This document shows, piece by piece, positions 43,378 through 52,133 of a DNA stretch of 64,000 nt. A program made the translations under genes and the position numbers. This DNA is from Bacteroidales bacterium (GTDB lineage: Bacteria > Bacteroidota > Bacteroidia > Bacteroidales > Lentimicrobiaceae): positions 186,001-250,000 of the forward strand of contig JADIZB010000005.1 in assembly GCA_016705005.1 (NCBI GenBank), given 5' to 3'. Under the pieces are notes generated by a model. The model had not been told where the DNA came from, searched no databases, and was given only the letters and a program-made list of their open reading frames with translations. Position 1 is the stretch's first letter. Each line of letters begins with the position of its first letter.

Positions 43378-44565
43378 ATGAAAAGAATATACACATGCCT
43401 GCTGTTAATGGTCCTGAGTTTCAACGGAATTGCACAGATCAGATTTGAACCCGGATATTTTATCGATAACCACGAGCAAAGGACTGATTGCCTGATCAAA
43501 AACGTTGACTGGAAAAACAATCCGGTTAGTTTTTTCTATAAAACAACAGAAGAGGCTGCACCTTTAAGGGAAGTCATCGATTCGGTCATGGAATTCGGGA
43601 TAAACGGCACATCGAAGTACATCAGAGCCGCTGTAGATATCGACCGTTCAAGTGAAGTAATAAATGATTTAAGCCCTGTACGCAACCCTGTTTACTCAAG
43701 GGAAGTGCTGTTTCTGAAAGTCCTGGTTGATGGAAAAGCTGATTTGTACATTTATGAGGATATCAACCTTGTCAGGTATTTCCTGAGTACAGAAACTTCA
43801 GCTATCAGGCAGCTTATTTTCAAATCCTTTATAACTCCGGAATTAAAATTGGGAGTAAACAATGATTTCAGGCAACAATTGTGGGTGAACCTGAAATGTG
43901 AAAGAATCTCAATGTCAGATGTAGAACAGATAGAATATGATAAGAATTCGCTTGTTGATTTATTTGAGAAATATAATAACTGTAATGCTTCCAATCCGGT
44001 TAGTTTCGGGCATGAGGAGAAGAAAGACCTTTTTAATCTCAGCGTCAGACCCGGGGTTTGCTTTTCGACCATTTCAATTTTAAATAATTCGAATACAAGA
44101 CAGAAAGCCAATTTCAATAACATACCAGGGCTCATCACCGGATTGGAGGCTGAATTTGTTATGCCATTTTTAAAAAACAAATGGTCATTCATTCTGGAGC
44201 CTGGATTTTTGTTTTTAAATACCGGAACAGAAAGCAAAAACGACCGGATAGATGTGGAATATAAATCATTGGAATTGCCTATCGGAATCAGACATTATTT
44301 TTTCCTCAACGAGAAGGCAATGATCTTTCTCAATGTTTCGCTGAACATCAATGCACCCATTAAATCCGGAGTTTATTTTGACAGTGGTACGATATTTAAG
44401 ATTGAAAGTACACCGAATCTATTGTTGGGTGCTGGTTTTAAATATAAGTCAAGGTACAGTATTGAAGTCAGGTACAGGTTTAACCGGAATATCCTAACAA
44501 ACTACATTTACTGGCATTCAGATTATAAAAGTTTCTCCGTTATACTGGGTTATACAATATTCTGA
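43378..44565 (+). CDS. Outer-membrane barrel-type protein, paralogue B
   Basis: The 395-residue protein has a Sec signal (MKRIYTCLLLMVLSFNGIAQ). It is homologous to the proteins at 33323 and 44912: RFEPGYFIDNHEQRTDCLI, DWKNNPVSFFYKT, DIDRSSEV and NDFRQQLWVNLKCERISM in the N-terminal half. A barrel-like C-terminal half ends LGYTIF. The first 40 residues are almost identical to paralogue C, while the C-terminal half is much more divergent. Its function is unknown; surface or outer-membrane location is inferred from the signal peptide and terminal aromatic strand. Confidence 0.75.
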   Translation: MKRIYTCLLLMVLSFNGIAQIRFEPGYFIDNHEQRTDCLIKNVDWKNNPVSFFYKTTEEAAPLREVIDSVMEFGINGTSKYIRAAVDIDRSSEVINDLSPVRNPVYSREVLFLKVLVDGKADLYIYEDINLVRYFLSTETSAIRQLIFKSFITPELKLGVNNDFRQQLWVNLKCERISMSDVEQIEYDKNSLVDLFEKYNNCNASNPVSFGHEEKKDLFNLSVRPGVCFSTISILNNSNTRQKANFNNIPGLITGLEAEFVMPFLKNKWSFILEPGFLFLNTGTESKNDRIDVEYKSLELPIGIRHYFFLNEKAMIFLNVSLNINAPIKSGVYFDSGTIFKIESTPNLLLGAGFKYKSRYSIEVRYRFNRNILTNYIYWHSDYKSFSVILGYTIF

Positions 44566-44911
44566 GAATGCGTTTTCACGGGGAAATAACCAGTGCCGGC
44601 ACGCGTCAGTGGACTCGCAAACATAGGAAGTAATCAAAGTCTGACTTCTTCCGGAACATCATTGTGAAAACGGAACGGTTCATTCGCCTAAAAGCTCCAC
44701 CCTTTTTTCTAAAAAGGAAGGCCTTTTTTTTGGGGGAAGTGATAAACTCCCTGAAGAGGTTTTCTTTGTACATTCGGGAAATCAAAACCAATCAATATTC
44801 AGAAGTTTATAAGCTGATAAGGCAATAGAATGATATTCCTTATCCGGTAAATTCTATCGATAAAAGGTTTCTATCAAGAAATTTAATAATTATAAATCAT
44901 TCAACCTGAGT
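44566..44911 (+). repeat. Duplicated leader, copy 2, with preceding spacer
   Basis: From about 44671 to the ATG at 44912 the sequence repeats 43137-43377. The first 105 bp (44566-44670) are unique spacer after paralogue B. Minus-strand 61-62 codon frames in both copies arise from the repeat (shared LFRKKGGAFRRMNR) and are not considered genes. Confidence 0.87.
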
Positions 44912-46135
44912 ATGAAAAGAATATACACATGCCTGCTGTTATTGGTCCTGAGTTTCAACGGAACTGCACAGATCAGATTTGAACCCGGATACTTTATAGA
45001 TAACCACGGACAAAGGACTGATTGCCTGATCAAAAATGTTGACTGGAAAAACAATCCGGTTAGTTTTTTCTATAAAACATCGGAAGAGGCTCAACCTTTG
45101 AAGGCGGTCATTGATTCCGTTATGGAATTCGGAGTCCCCGGCACATCCAAATATATCAGGGTATCTGTTGATATTGACAGGTCAGTTGATGTCATAACTG
45201 AGATGAGTAGTGTGAGGAATCCAGTTTACACCCGGGAGGTTTTGTTTCTAAAGGTTCTTGTTGAGGGAAAGGCTGTTTTATACAGTTATACAGATGTCAA
45301 TCTTGTCAGGTATTTCTATACATGCGATACTTCAGGAATCAAACAGCTGACCTATAAAACATACAAGACACCGGAATTCAAAATAGGAATCAACAATGAT
45401 TTCAGGCAGCAATTGTGGTTAACCCTGAAATGCCCGGACATATCAATGGATGGCATCTCAAACACAGGTTACAATAAAAATGACCTGGTTAGATTATTCA
45501 ATAAGTACAACAATTGCTTCAATTCAAAATCTATCACTATTGAGTCTCCTAAGAAAAAAGACCTTTTCAATCTAAATATCAGACCCGGAGTTTGTTTTTC
45601 GTCCCTGTCAATTACAAACAGCCTTACTCCTGTAAGGGATGCCGCATTCAACAGCAGGCCCGGGTTCATCCTGGGGATTGAAGCTGAATTCGTAATGCCA
45701 TTCCTCCGAAATAAATGGTCGGTCATCATGGAGCCGGGAATAATGTTTTTAAATACGGGAAAAGAGATCGAAAACGACCGTTTTGATGTTGAATACAAAT
45801 CTCTTGAAGTGCCAATCGGAATCAGGCATTATTTTTTCCTGAATGACAGGACGAGGATTTTTGTCAACGCAGCTTTGAACTTCAATGCTGCCATTGAATC
45901 CGGGATTTATTTCAAAACCGGATCGAAGCTCAGTATTGAAAGCATGCAGAACTTAACCATGGGAGCTGGCTGCAAATATAATTCAAGATACAGTGTCGAA
46001 GTCAGATATGGGTTTAACCGGAATATCCTTTTAAATTACAGGTACTGGAATTCCGAATACGAGAGTTTCTCAGTTATTCTTGGCTATACATTATTCATGA
46101 GAAAACGTGTTTGCGATATCCTGTCGATGAAATAA
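44912..46135 (+). CDS. Outer-membrane barrel-type protein, paralogue C
   Basis: The 407-residue protein arose by tandem duplication with paralogue B. The signal peptide and first domain match closely (RFEPGYFIDNHGQRTDCLI). At the 3' end the conserved LGYTLF is followed by 13 extra residues. Compared with paralogue B, one additional base before the TGA (TTCATGAG versus TTCTGAG) removes the stop and extends the frame to 46135. The terminal aromatic residue expected for outer-membrane barrel assembly is thereby buried, so this copy may be impaired or use an internal signal. Confidence 0.75.
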   Translation: MKRIYTCLLLLVLSFNGTAQIRFEPGYFIDNHGQRTDCLIKNVDWKNNPVSFFYKTSEEAQPLKAVIDSVMEFGVPGTSKYIRVSVDIDRSVDVITEMSSVRNPVYTREVLFLKVLVEGKAVLYSYTDVNLVRYFYTCDTSGIKQLTYKTYKTPEFKIGINNDFRQQLWLTLKCPDISMDGISNTGYNKNDLVRLFNKYNNCFNSKSITIESPKKKDLFNLNIRPGVCFSSLSITNSLTPVRDAAFNSRPGFILGIEAEFVMPFLRNKWSVIMEPGIMFLNTGKEIENDRFDVEYKSLEVPIGIRHYFFLNDRTRIFVNAALNFNAAIESGIYFKTGSKLSIESMQNLTMGAGCKYNSRYSVEVRYGFNRNILLNYRYWNSEYESFSVILGYTLFMRKRVCDILSMK

Positions 46136-46234
46136 CTTGGGAGTTCTTGAAAACGCATCTATTGAATGAAACATAAAAAAAGCCCGACAGATTTGCAAAC
46201 TATATGGGGCAGCATTTCTCGGCGTTATTGCTCT

Positions 46235-46268
46235 TTTGTCCGCTCATCCACGATTCAGATTAACTTTG
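46235..46268 (+). promoter_or_regulatory. Putative promoter giving a near-leaderless transcript
   Basis: TTTG (46235-46238), a 22-bp spacer and TAACTTTG (46261-46268) fit the Bacteroidota promoter. The expected start is about 46272, directly before the ATG at 46273. Confidence 0.5.
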
Positions 46269-46272
46269 CCCT

Positions 46273-47046
46273 ATGGAAATACCGGAATTAAAGTTCCTGC
46301 TCGACGAAAAAACCAACCTTTATAACCGTCCTGAATTTATCACCGGCGACCCCGTCAGCATCCCCCGCAGCTTCACTTTCCGTGAAGATATCGAGATATC
46401 AGGCTTTATGGCAGCTACCATTGCCTGGGGGCAACGGACAACCATTGTGAGGAATGGTTTCCGGTTAATGGAAATGATGGGCAACACCCCTTACGATTTT
46501 GTAATGAATGCCGGGCCATCTGACCTGAAGCGTGTTTCGGGCTTCGTTCACCGAACCTTTAACGGCGATGATTGCCTGTTCTTTATCGAATCATTGCGAA
46601 ACATTTACCTTAACCACGGTGGTCCTGAAGCAGTATTCCGGGCAGGAATCCGGCAGGATGAACCCGATGTTTACAGAGCCATCTGCCATTTCAGGCAGGT
46701 TTTTCTTGAAAGTCCGCACCTGGACCGATCCGCCAAACATCTGGCGAATCCGGCAGCCGGAAGCACCGCCAAGCGGATCAATATGTTTCTGCGGTGGATG
46801 GTGCGGAAAGATGATCAGGGTGTGGATTTCGGACTCTGGAACAGCATCTCCCCTTCACTGCTTTGCTGCCCGCTCGACGTGCACTCCGGCAATACAGCCC
46901 GGAAACTTGGTCTGCTTAAAAGAAAACAAAACGACTGGAAAGCCGTCGTTGAACTCACCAATAACCTTCGGATGTTCGACCCGGACGACCCCGCCCGGTA
47001 TGATTTTGCCCTGTTCGGGATGGGCGTTTTTAATGTTAAACGTTAG
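46273..47046 (+). CDS. TIGR02757 family protein (DUF2400)
   Basis: The 257-residue cytoplasmic protein shows the family landmarks SFTFREDIEISGFMAATIAWGQR (after residue 30), HRTFNGDDCLFFIESL, KRINMFLRWMVRKDD, PLDVHSGNTARKLGL and DPARYDFALFGMGV. The family is distantly related to helix-hairpin-helix DNA glycosylases but has no proven activity. The final residues (NVKR) are encoded by the start of a GTTAGAG/GTTAGAC type heptamer repeat, so the natural end has probably been replaced by repeat sequence. Confidence 0.88.
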   Translation: MEIPELKFLLDEKTNLYNRPEFITGDPVSIPRSFTFREDIEISGFMAATIAWGQRTTIVRNGFRLMEMMGNTPYDFVMNAGPSDLKRVSGFVHRTFNGDDCLFFIESLRNIYLNHGGPEAVFRAGIRQDEPDVYRAICHFRQVFLESPHLDRSAKHLANPAAGSTAKRINMFLRWMVRKDDQGVDFGLWNSISPSLLCCPLDVHSGNTARKLGLLKRKQNDWKAVVELTNNLRMFDPDDPARYDFALFGMGVFNVKR

Positions 47047-47263
47047 AGGTTGAGGGTTAGACGTTTGGTGTCACGAGATTAATTCTTAACCTCAGGGATT
47101 CGTGATTCTTTTGCCATGGTTTTCTCCTGATTTTACCACTCAGACACTCAGAGCATTCAGGTTCACGAAGGTTAAATCATATTCCAACCCATGGAATCGT
47201 GATTGTTCAAATTCCTTAGTGTTTCCTGGTGTTCTTAGTGCCTTTGTGGCATAATAAATCAGA
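47041..47263. repeat. Heptamer run and dispersed-type repeat downstream of TIGR02757 gene
   Basis: Units such as GTTAGAG, GTTGAGG and GTTAGAC run from the stop codon to about 47070. Near 47210-47252, CTTAGTGTTTCCTGG... and TTCTTAGTGCCTTTGTGGC resemble a dispersed intergenic word family common in environmental Bacteroidota genomes. No gene is present. Confidence 0.6.
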
Positions 47264-48373
47264 TCAGACCTTCAGAAAAATCTTCTGCCTGTAAAGGAAA
47301 TACAGGAACAACCACTTGACAGTCACCACACTGAGTTGGGTCAGCACAGGTTCAAAACTTCCGAAGCTGTTTTTAAAACCATGAATAAAGATGTTGGCTA
47401 TGATTCCGAAATCGAAGATGCCCTGAGCCACATAAATGGTGATCGGGTTCAGTCCGATCACGATAAACGGGAAAGCCCATTTCTGCCATCCTTTCACATC
47501 AATGATCCAGAAAAAGACAAGCAAAAGCAGAAATGAAATACCCCCTGTCAGCAGGGTATATGATCCGGTCCACAGGTATTTGTTCACCGGCAGCACCAGG
47601 CTCCAGATCATGGCTCCGGCAATCAGCAGGCCTCCGGAAATGGCCAGTTTCTTCATCTTATCCTTTTCGCTCAGTGCCCCAAGCAGCCAGTTTCCTGCCA
47701 GTGCACCGAGCAGAACATTCACCACCGCCGGCATCATGGTGAGGATACCTTCATTGTCACCATAGGTATAGCAGCAAAAAGAGCCAGGCAGGAACATCCG
47801 GTCGATGTATCCGGCAATGTTGCCCTCCGGGGTAAGATTGTAGGCGTTAAATCCCGGAGCAGGAACCAGCAACAGGAACAACCAATAGCCCATAGTTATA
47901 CAGGCTGCCCAGATCATCTGGCCTTTCAGCCTGAAATTCATGATAATCAGTGAGGCAACCAGGTAGCAGAAAGCAAAGCGTTGAAGTACACCCGTGTATC
48001 GTTGGTTGACAAAGTCAAAATTGAACAGGCCGTTGTAGATCAGTCCGAGCAAAAACAACAGCAAGGTCCTTCGTATGATATGCAGGTACAATTGTTTCCG
48101 CGAATCGCCCTTCTCCAGCCTTCGGGTGACCGATACCGGCATCACCACCCCCATGATGAACAAAAACAAAGGAAAAATAATATCATAAAACCGGAACCCT
48201 GCCCAGGCCGGGTGATCAAACTGTTCGGCCAGTTTTACAAAAAACGGTGTTCCGAAAAAGGTAAACAAGGCGATAAACAAGGATTCACCGCTTGATATCC
48301 AGAACATATCAAAACCCCTGAGGGCATCGATGGAGACAATTCTTTTTGTGGGGCGTTTTTCTTCCATGACCAT
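47264..48373 (-). CDS. HGSNAT-like membrane acyltransferase (DUF5009 / heparan-alpha-glucosaminide N-acetyltransferase family)
   Basis: The product has 369 residues with about ten membrane helices. The N-terminus RIVSIDALRGFDMFWISSGESL, then GFRFYDIIFPLFLFIMGVVMPVSV, NGLFNFDFVNQRYTGVLQRFAFCYLVAS and GLNPITIYVAQGIFDF, are signatures of the HGSNAT/YeiB-like acyltransferase family. The human relative transfers acetyl from cytosolic acetyl-CoA to terminal glucosamine of heparan sulfate in the lysosome. The start at 48373 (or 48367) lies 1 bp (or 7 bp) after the stop of the GH89 gene, so the two are certainly co-transcribed. The acetylated substrate is inferred, not shown. Confidence 0.86.
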   Translation of the reverse strand: MVMEEKRPTKRIVSIDALRGFDMFWISSGESLFIALFTFFGTPFFVKLAEQFDHPAWAGFRFYDIIFPLFLFIMGVVMPVSVTRRLEKGDSRKQLYLHIIRRTLLLFLLGLIYNGLFNFDFVNQRYTGVLQRFAFCYLVASLIIMNFRLKGQMIWAACITMGYWLFLLLVPAPGFNAYNLTPEGNIAGYIDRMFLPGSFCCYTYGDNEGILTMMPAVVNVLLGALAGNWLLGALSEKDKMKKLAISGGLLIAGAMIWSLVLPVNKYLWTGSYTLLTGGISFLLLLVFFWIIDVKGWQKWAFPFIVIGLNPITIYVAQGIFDFGIIANIFIHGFKNSFGSFEPVLTQLSVVTVKWLFLYFLYRQKIFLKV

Positions 48374-48374
48374 C

Positions 48375-50558
48375 TTACTGATTAAGATACTTTGAATAGA
48401 GTTCACCTGCAATTTTAACCGGATCCCCGGTTGGTTGTAAAGGATAGGATGATCTGTCCCTTGTCCAGGCTGCCTCCATGCTGTAATAATCGGGCAACGG
48501 GGCTTCAATGCCATGCAACCGGTCATTTAATACACCGATGTAAGCCAGCCAGCGACTCCTGTACAGACCTCCAACCATACCGGCCCATTCGCGGTTGGCA
48601 TATTCATGCAGTTTTCTGGCCACCCCTTCGTTACCCCAGACAGTGATCAGGGTCCGGGCATTTAGCTCAAACAAATCGCGTTCATTTTCCGAAGTAGCAT
48701 TCTTCCTGGCCGCTTCAATCCACAAGCCCAGCAGAAACTCTTTCCTTGTCGAAAGCAGGCGGTCCTGGTCGTTCATCAGCTGAAGAAAAAGGGTTGATTT
48801 TTCATTAAAAGCCATACTATTTGCCACAGCATAGGCTGCCATCATCTCTTTGTAAACATGGTAGGCATAGTTGGAAATCACCTGACGGGTAACATCCACC
48901 ACATCATACCGGTATGTATCTTTCCCGCTGAAATCTCCAGAACATGACAACAGCAGTTTCAATGCATGCTCCAGCTTTTCGGGCGGATAATACATATTGA
49001 TAAATCCCCAGCGCCAGGCTTTATTTACACCGGTATCCCCACGGGCGCAGAAGATCGATTCAGAAGTGCCTTCCTGAGCTTTGGGGCAATTGAGGGCTGT
49101 CTGGCTGATGATTTGCCAGGCCTCCTGCAATGCGCTGTTTTCAGCACCGTACCGGGCGGTAACGAAATCATTGATCCAGCTTTGCAACGGAATGGCTTTG
49201 TCAGTCCAGGCTGCGTCGAAGGTCAGTTCAAAATTTACCGGATTGGTTTTGTCGCCCTCCATCATCATACCGATGCCTTTCAGGTTGCTACCATAGGGAG
49301 ATTGCAAGGCGCGGGCGGGTTCAGAAGCCAGTTTATCCAAACGGCTGTATATCCCGACTTTACCGCCGAAATTCAGCAATGAACACCAAACCCAGGGAAT
49401 GCCGCCGAAGCCTTTACGCCGTTCCCATTGCGGATTTCCTTCGGCATAAAGATCCAGTACCAGGGTATGATCCTTATCTACGCCGGCCAGCAAGGCATCG
49501 GTAGGGTTATCCCACCACCCCTGAAGGGCCCAGGTGGCTTCCGGGTTGGCTTTGAGCATGGCCTGCTGAATTTTCCGTGCCGAAGCAGTAATATCAATGC
49601 CTTCCGTATTCCCGCCTTCATGGAAGGGATCGCCACCGTAAAAAGTGGTTTTGCCATAGAGGTTTTCAAGTTCACGATAATAAACAGATGCCATTTCAGC
49701 AAACAATGGGTCGGCGGGATCGAGGAAGGCCGGGCGTCGGAATCCTTCTTCATCACCGGCCCAGAGACCACCATCATAGATTTTGTTGTCAGGAAAAAGC
49801 TTCCTTAAAGTATCAGGCACCATTCCGTAAAATCCCTGGAAAACCGGAGTCATGCCGAGCTGACGCATCCTGCCGGTAATCTTCTTCTGCAGACTTACCT
49901 GCTGATTGATCCACGCCTGTGAAACAGGTCCGCCCCAGCCTTCCAGGTTTCCCATCAGCCACCAGGCGGTATAGGCCGGTCCGGGGATGAATTTTCCAAT
50001 GGCATCGGTATCCAGGCCGAATTGTATCAGAGTATTCTGCCACACAGCTTCAGTTCCGACAATGGCCAACGGCATATTGATGCCATGAAGCACCAGCCAG
50101 TCGATCTCCTTCTCCCATTGTTCCCAGTTCCAGAAGGCCTTGGCATAGTTATAGGTACAATAATTATAGAAATACCGGTATTCGTAAGGTGATTCCTTAC
50201 GAATCTTTTCAGGTAGAACCGGCAGCGGATCGGGCAGTGAAAGGTTCTCGCCTACATGAGAATACTGACATTTGCAGTAGCGTGTCAGGTAATAATGAAG
50301 CGCATAGCCGATGGCCGGTTGTGAGCTGCCCCTTAGAATAACCTTCCCTCCGCTGGTCTCTACCTCAAAAACATCGTGCCCGTTCTTTTTATTCATGAGG
50401 TGACATTCAAATGCCGCCGCTTTTACGCCCAACAATCTTTCGATGGTACCCATTACAGGAAGTCTGGCAGGATTGTTACCGGCATTGAGCCGGAATGGAA
50501 ATAAAAGAGTGAATGAAATTAAAGGCAGGAAAGCAATCAGGGACAAATGGTGTTTCAT
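48375..50558 (-). CDS. GH89 alpha-N-acetylglucosaminidase (NAGLU-like), secreted
   Basis: The 727-residue protein has a Sec signal peptide (about 26 residues, ending LNA). It carries an N-terminal alpha/beta domain (about 30-125) and a catalytic TIM barrel (about 130-450) with YYLTRYCKCQYSHVG, NYCTYNYAKAFWNWEQWEKEIDW-type aromatic runs, FYGGDPFHEGG (acid/base glutamate region) and MEGDKTNPVNFE (nucleophile region). A C-terminal helical domain follows. Family members remove terminal alpha-GlcNAc from heparan sulfate or mucin. It is the first gene of a two-gene operon with the HGSNAT-like acyltransferase. The family call is firm; heparan versus mucin as substrate is open. Confidence 0.93.
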   Translation of the reverse strand: MKHHLSLIAFLPLISFTLLFPFRLNAGNNPARLPVMGTIERLLGVKAAAFECHLMNKKNGHDVFEVETSGGKVILRGSSQPAIGYALHYYLTRYCKCQYSHVGENLSLPDPLPVLPEKIRKESPYEYRYFYNYCTYNYAKAFWNWEQWEKEIDWLVLHGINMPLAIVGTEAVWQNTLIQFGLDTDAIGKFIPGPAYTAWWLMGNLEGWGGPVSQAWINQQVSLQKKITGRMRQLGMTPVFQGFYGMVPDTLRKLFPDNKIYDGGLWAGDEEGFRRPAFLDPADPLFAEMASVYYRELENLYGKTTFYGGDPFHEGGNTEGIDITASARKIQQAMLKANPEATWALQGWWDNPTDALLAGVDKDHTLVLDLYAEGNPQWERRKGFGGIPWVWCSLLNFGGKVGIYSRLDKLASEPARALQSPYGSNLKGIGMMMEGDKTNPVNFELTFDAAWTDKAIPLQSWINDFVTARYGAENSALQEAWQIISQTALNCPKAQEGTSESIFCARGDTGVNKAWRWGFINMYYPPEKLEHALKLLLSCSGDFSGKDTYRYDVVDVTRQVISNYAYHVYKEMMAAYAVANSMAFNEKSTLFLQLMNDQDRLLSTRKEFLLGLWIEAARKNATSENERDLFELNARTLITVWGNEGVARKLHEYANREWAGMVGGLYRSRWLAYIGVLNDRLHGIEAPLPDYYSMEAAWTRDRSSYPLQPTGDPVKIAGELYSKYLNQ

Positions 50559-50834
50559 GGCTTAAGCTGGATGTTGGGTTTTACCTGAATTCCTGACAAT
50601 AAAATAGTTACAGGCATCTAACAGTTTTATAAGTAACCGGACGTTAACAAACTGCAATTTCCGGAATTTTTCAATATAACAAACGAGGTTTCCCCTAGAC
50701 TGGAGGATTTTCAGACGTTTTTTCACATTTACACATGGTTTTATCCAGAAATTGAATTCCTTCCCTGAATTACCGGAACTGATGGGGAATTACTGATTTT
50801 CTTACCTTTAGATTCAATTGCTTAATAATCTGTT

Positions 50835-50842
50835 TATTTTTG
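50835..50842 (+). promoter_or_regulatory. Putative -7 box of the thioredoxin-like gene
   Basis: TATTTTTG ends 4 bp before the ATG at 50847, so transcription would begin almost at the start codon (near-leaderless mRNA). No clear -33 TTTG is present. Confidence 0.42.
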
Positions 50843-50846
50843 CCGG

Positions 50847-51179
50847 ATGAAAGCATCCATCCATTCTCAGGCTGATCTGGAGCAGGTTTCCAAAGGTTCT
50901 CCGGCCCTGCTGATTTATTTTTATAACGACAGTTGTGCACCCTGCGTAGCATTAAGGCCCAAGGTTGAAGCAATGATTTCAGAGAATTTTCCGAAAATGG
51001 ATCATTCATACATCAATGCAGCTCAATTCCCTGAACTGGCCGCTTCAAACGGGGTTTTTGCCAGTCCGACCATTGTAGTCTTTTTCGACGGCAGGGAAAA
51101 CTTCAGGGTAAGCAAATATATCTCCATCGACGAACTGGCTGGCCGCATCGGGAGATATTACGGGATGTTGTTTGAATAA
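50847..51179 (+). CDS. Thioredoxin-family protein
   Basis: The 110-residue cytoplasmic protein has a thioredoxin fold: LLIYFYNDSCAPCVALRPKVEAM with the redox motif CAPC (about residues 31-34) and the cis-proline segment FASPTIVVFFDG. The motif differs from the CGPC of canonical thioredoxins. There is no signal peptide, so it acts as a cytosolic reductant or adaptor. It is divergent from the GH89 operon with 288 bp between; that gap shows no other feature besides the -7 box. Confidence 0.87.
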   Translation: MKASIHSQADLEQVSKGSPALLIYFYNDSCAPCVALRPKVEAMISENFPKMDHSYINAAQFPELAASNGVFASPTIVVFFDGRENFRVSKYISIDELAGRIGRYYGMLFE

Positions 51180-51277
51180 ATAGTTAACAATCAAAGTGAA
51201 AATTCCTGATTTATACTCTATTTACTGAAGTCAGAAAGAAATTGAGACAACAGATAAGATTTCGGCAAAAAAAAGAG

Positions 51278-51706
51278 ATGAAGTTTGAAAACAACATCCC
51301 AAAACTGGATTTAAAGTCGGTATTGTCAACAACTGCTATTATCGGAGTTCTTTCTATTATTTTTTTGTCCGTATTTATTCCGACTTGTGATACGCGAGAA
51401 AGAAAGTCAGACTATTATAATTCAGAGACAAAAGGTGTTGTGTATTCAATTGAAAAGAAACGCGGATTAAGTCAGGGTCGATTTGGAAACAGAGAGACGA
51501 CTTTAGGATATCATATTCATTACTTTTATGAGGTAAATGGAAAGCACTATGAAAATATTGATTATGTCTATAGCATGAAACTTGATGAAACAAAATTTAT
51601 ATCGTATGCATACCAAAATATTAATAATAAGGTGTTTATAATTAGATATGCTTCATCGAAACCTGAAGAGAGTTTTATTGTAAAAAGTATAGACAAAAAT
51701 GAATAA
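51278..51706 (+). CDS. Membrane-anchored hypothetical protein (DUF3592-like)
   Basis: The 142-residue product has one N-terminal membrane helix (about residues 14-36), followed by a domain with SETKGVVYSIEKKRGLSQ, GYHIHYFYEVNGKHYENIDYVY and VFIIRYASSKPEESF, the strand pattern of DUF3592-like proteins. The ATG at 51278 was chosen over an upstream TTG at 51242. Base composition is lower in G+C and the codons more A/T-rich than in its neighbours, suggesting it was acquired. Its function is unknown. Confidence 0.6.
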   Translation: MKFENNIPKLDLKSVLSTTAIIGVLSIIFLSVFIPTCDTRERKSDYYNSETKGVVYSIEKKRGLSQGRFGNRETTLGYHIHYFYEVNGKHYENIDYVYSMKLDETKFISYAYQNINNKVFIIRYASSKPEESFIVKSIDKNE

Positions 51707-52133
51707 ACCAAACATAATCGCAGATATTTTTATATCTGATTTCAATGTTATCAGAAGTTTTGGACTTTTTTATAAGTTGTCCCAGTCTGACAATTTCTCA
51801 TGTAGAAAACCGCTATAAGTCAAATAAACAAACCTAAAAAGTAATTGACATTCCTTATAGAAAAACCTGCATGAAAGCAACAACCTGGTTTAAACCAGCC
51901 GGCAGATACATTTTTGATTGAAAGCAATTCTTAAAAAAAGGTTACAATCATCAGACATACAACGCATTGTCCGGATCGTTCTCCTATGGATGCTGGTGTG
52001 CGCATGAAGTAGTGTAATTTATACTCCGATAATTTAGCTCCCATCTTTATATTTTCTTTATACCATCCGGTGATATCTTAATACAGTCTTTATGTCTGCA
52101 GGGGCATCTTTGCAGGGTGATTGCAAAGGTATC
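51707..52133. other. Intergenic region upstream of the kdp operon
   Basis: No gene was seen in 427 bp. A 7-bp stem (CAGATAT/ATATCTG, loop TTTT) at 51721-51738 may be a weak terminator for the preceding gene. Near 52096-52117 CTGCA...TGCAG is a small dyad just before the first kdp-associated ORF. No typical c-di-AMP (ydaO) riboswitch could be recognised. Confidence 0.35.

Noticed and set aside
51707..52133. c-di-AMP (ydaO) riboswitch in front of the kdp operon
   Set aside because: No matching conserved blocks could be found by eye; only a short dyad is present. A covariance-model search would be decisive.
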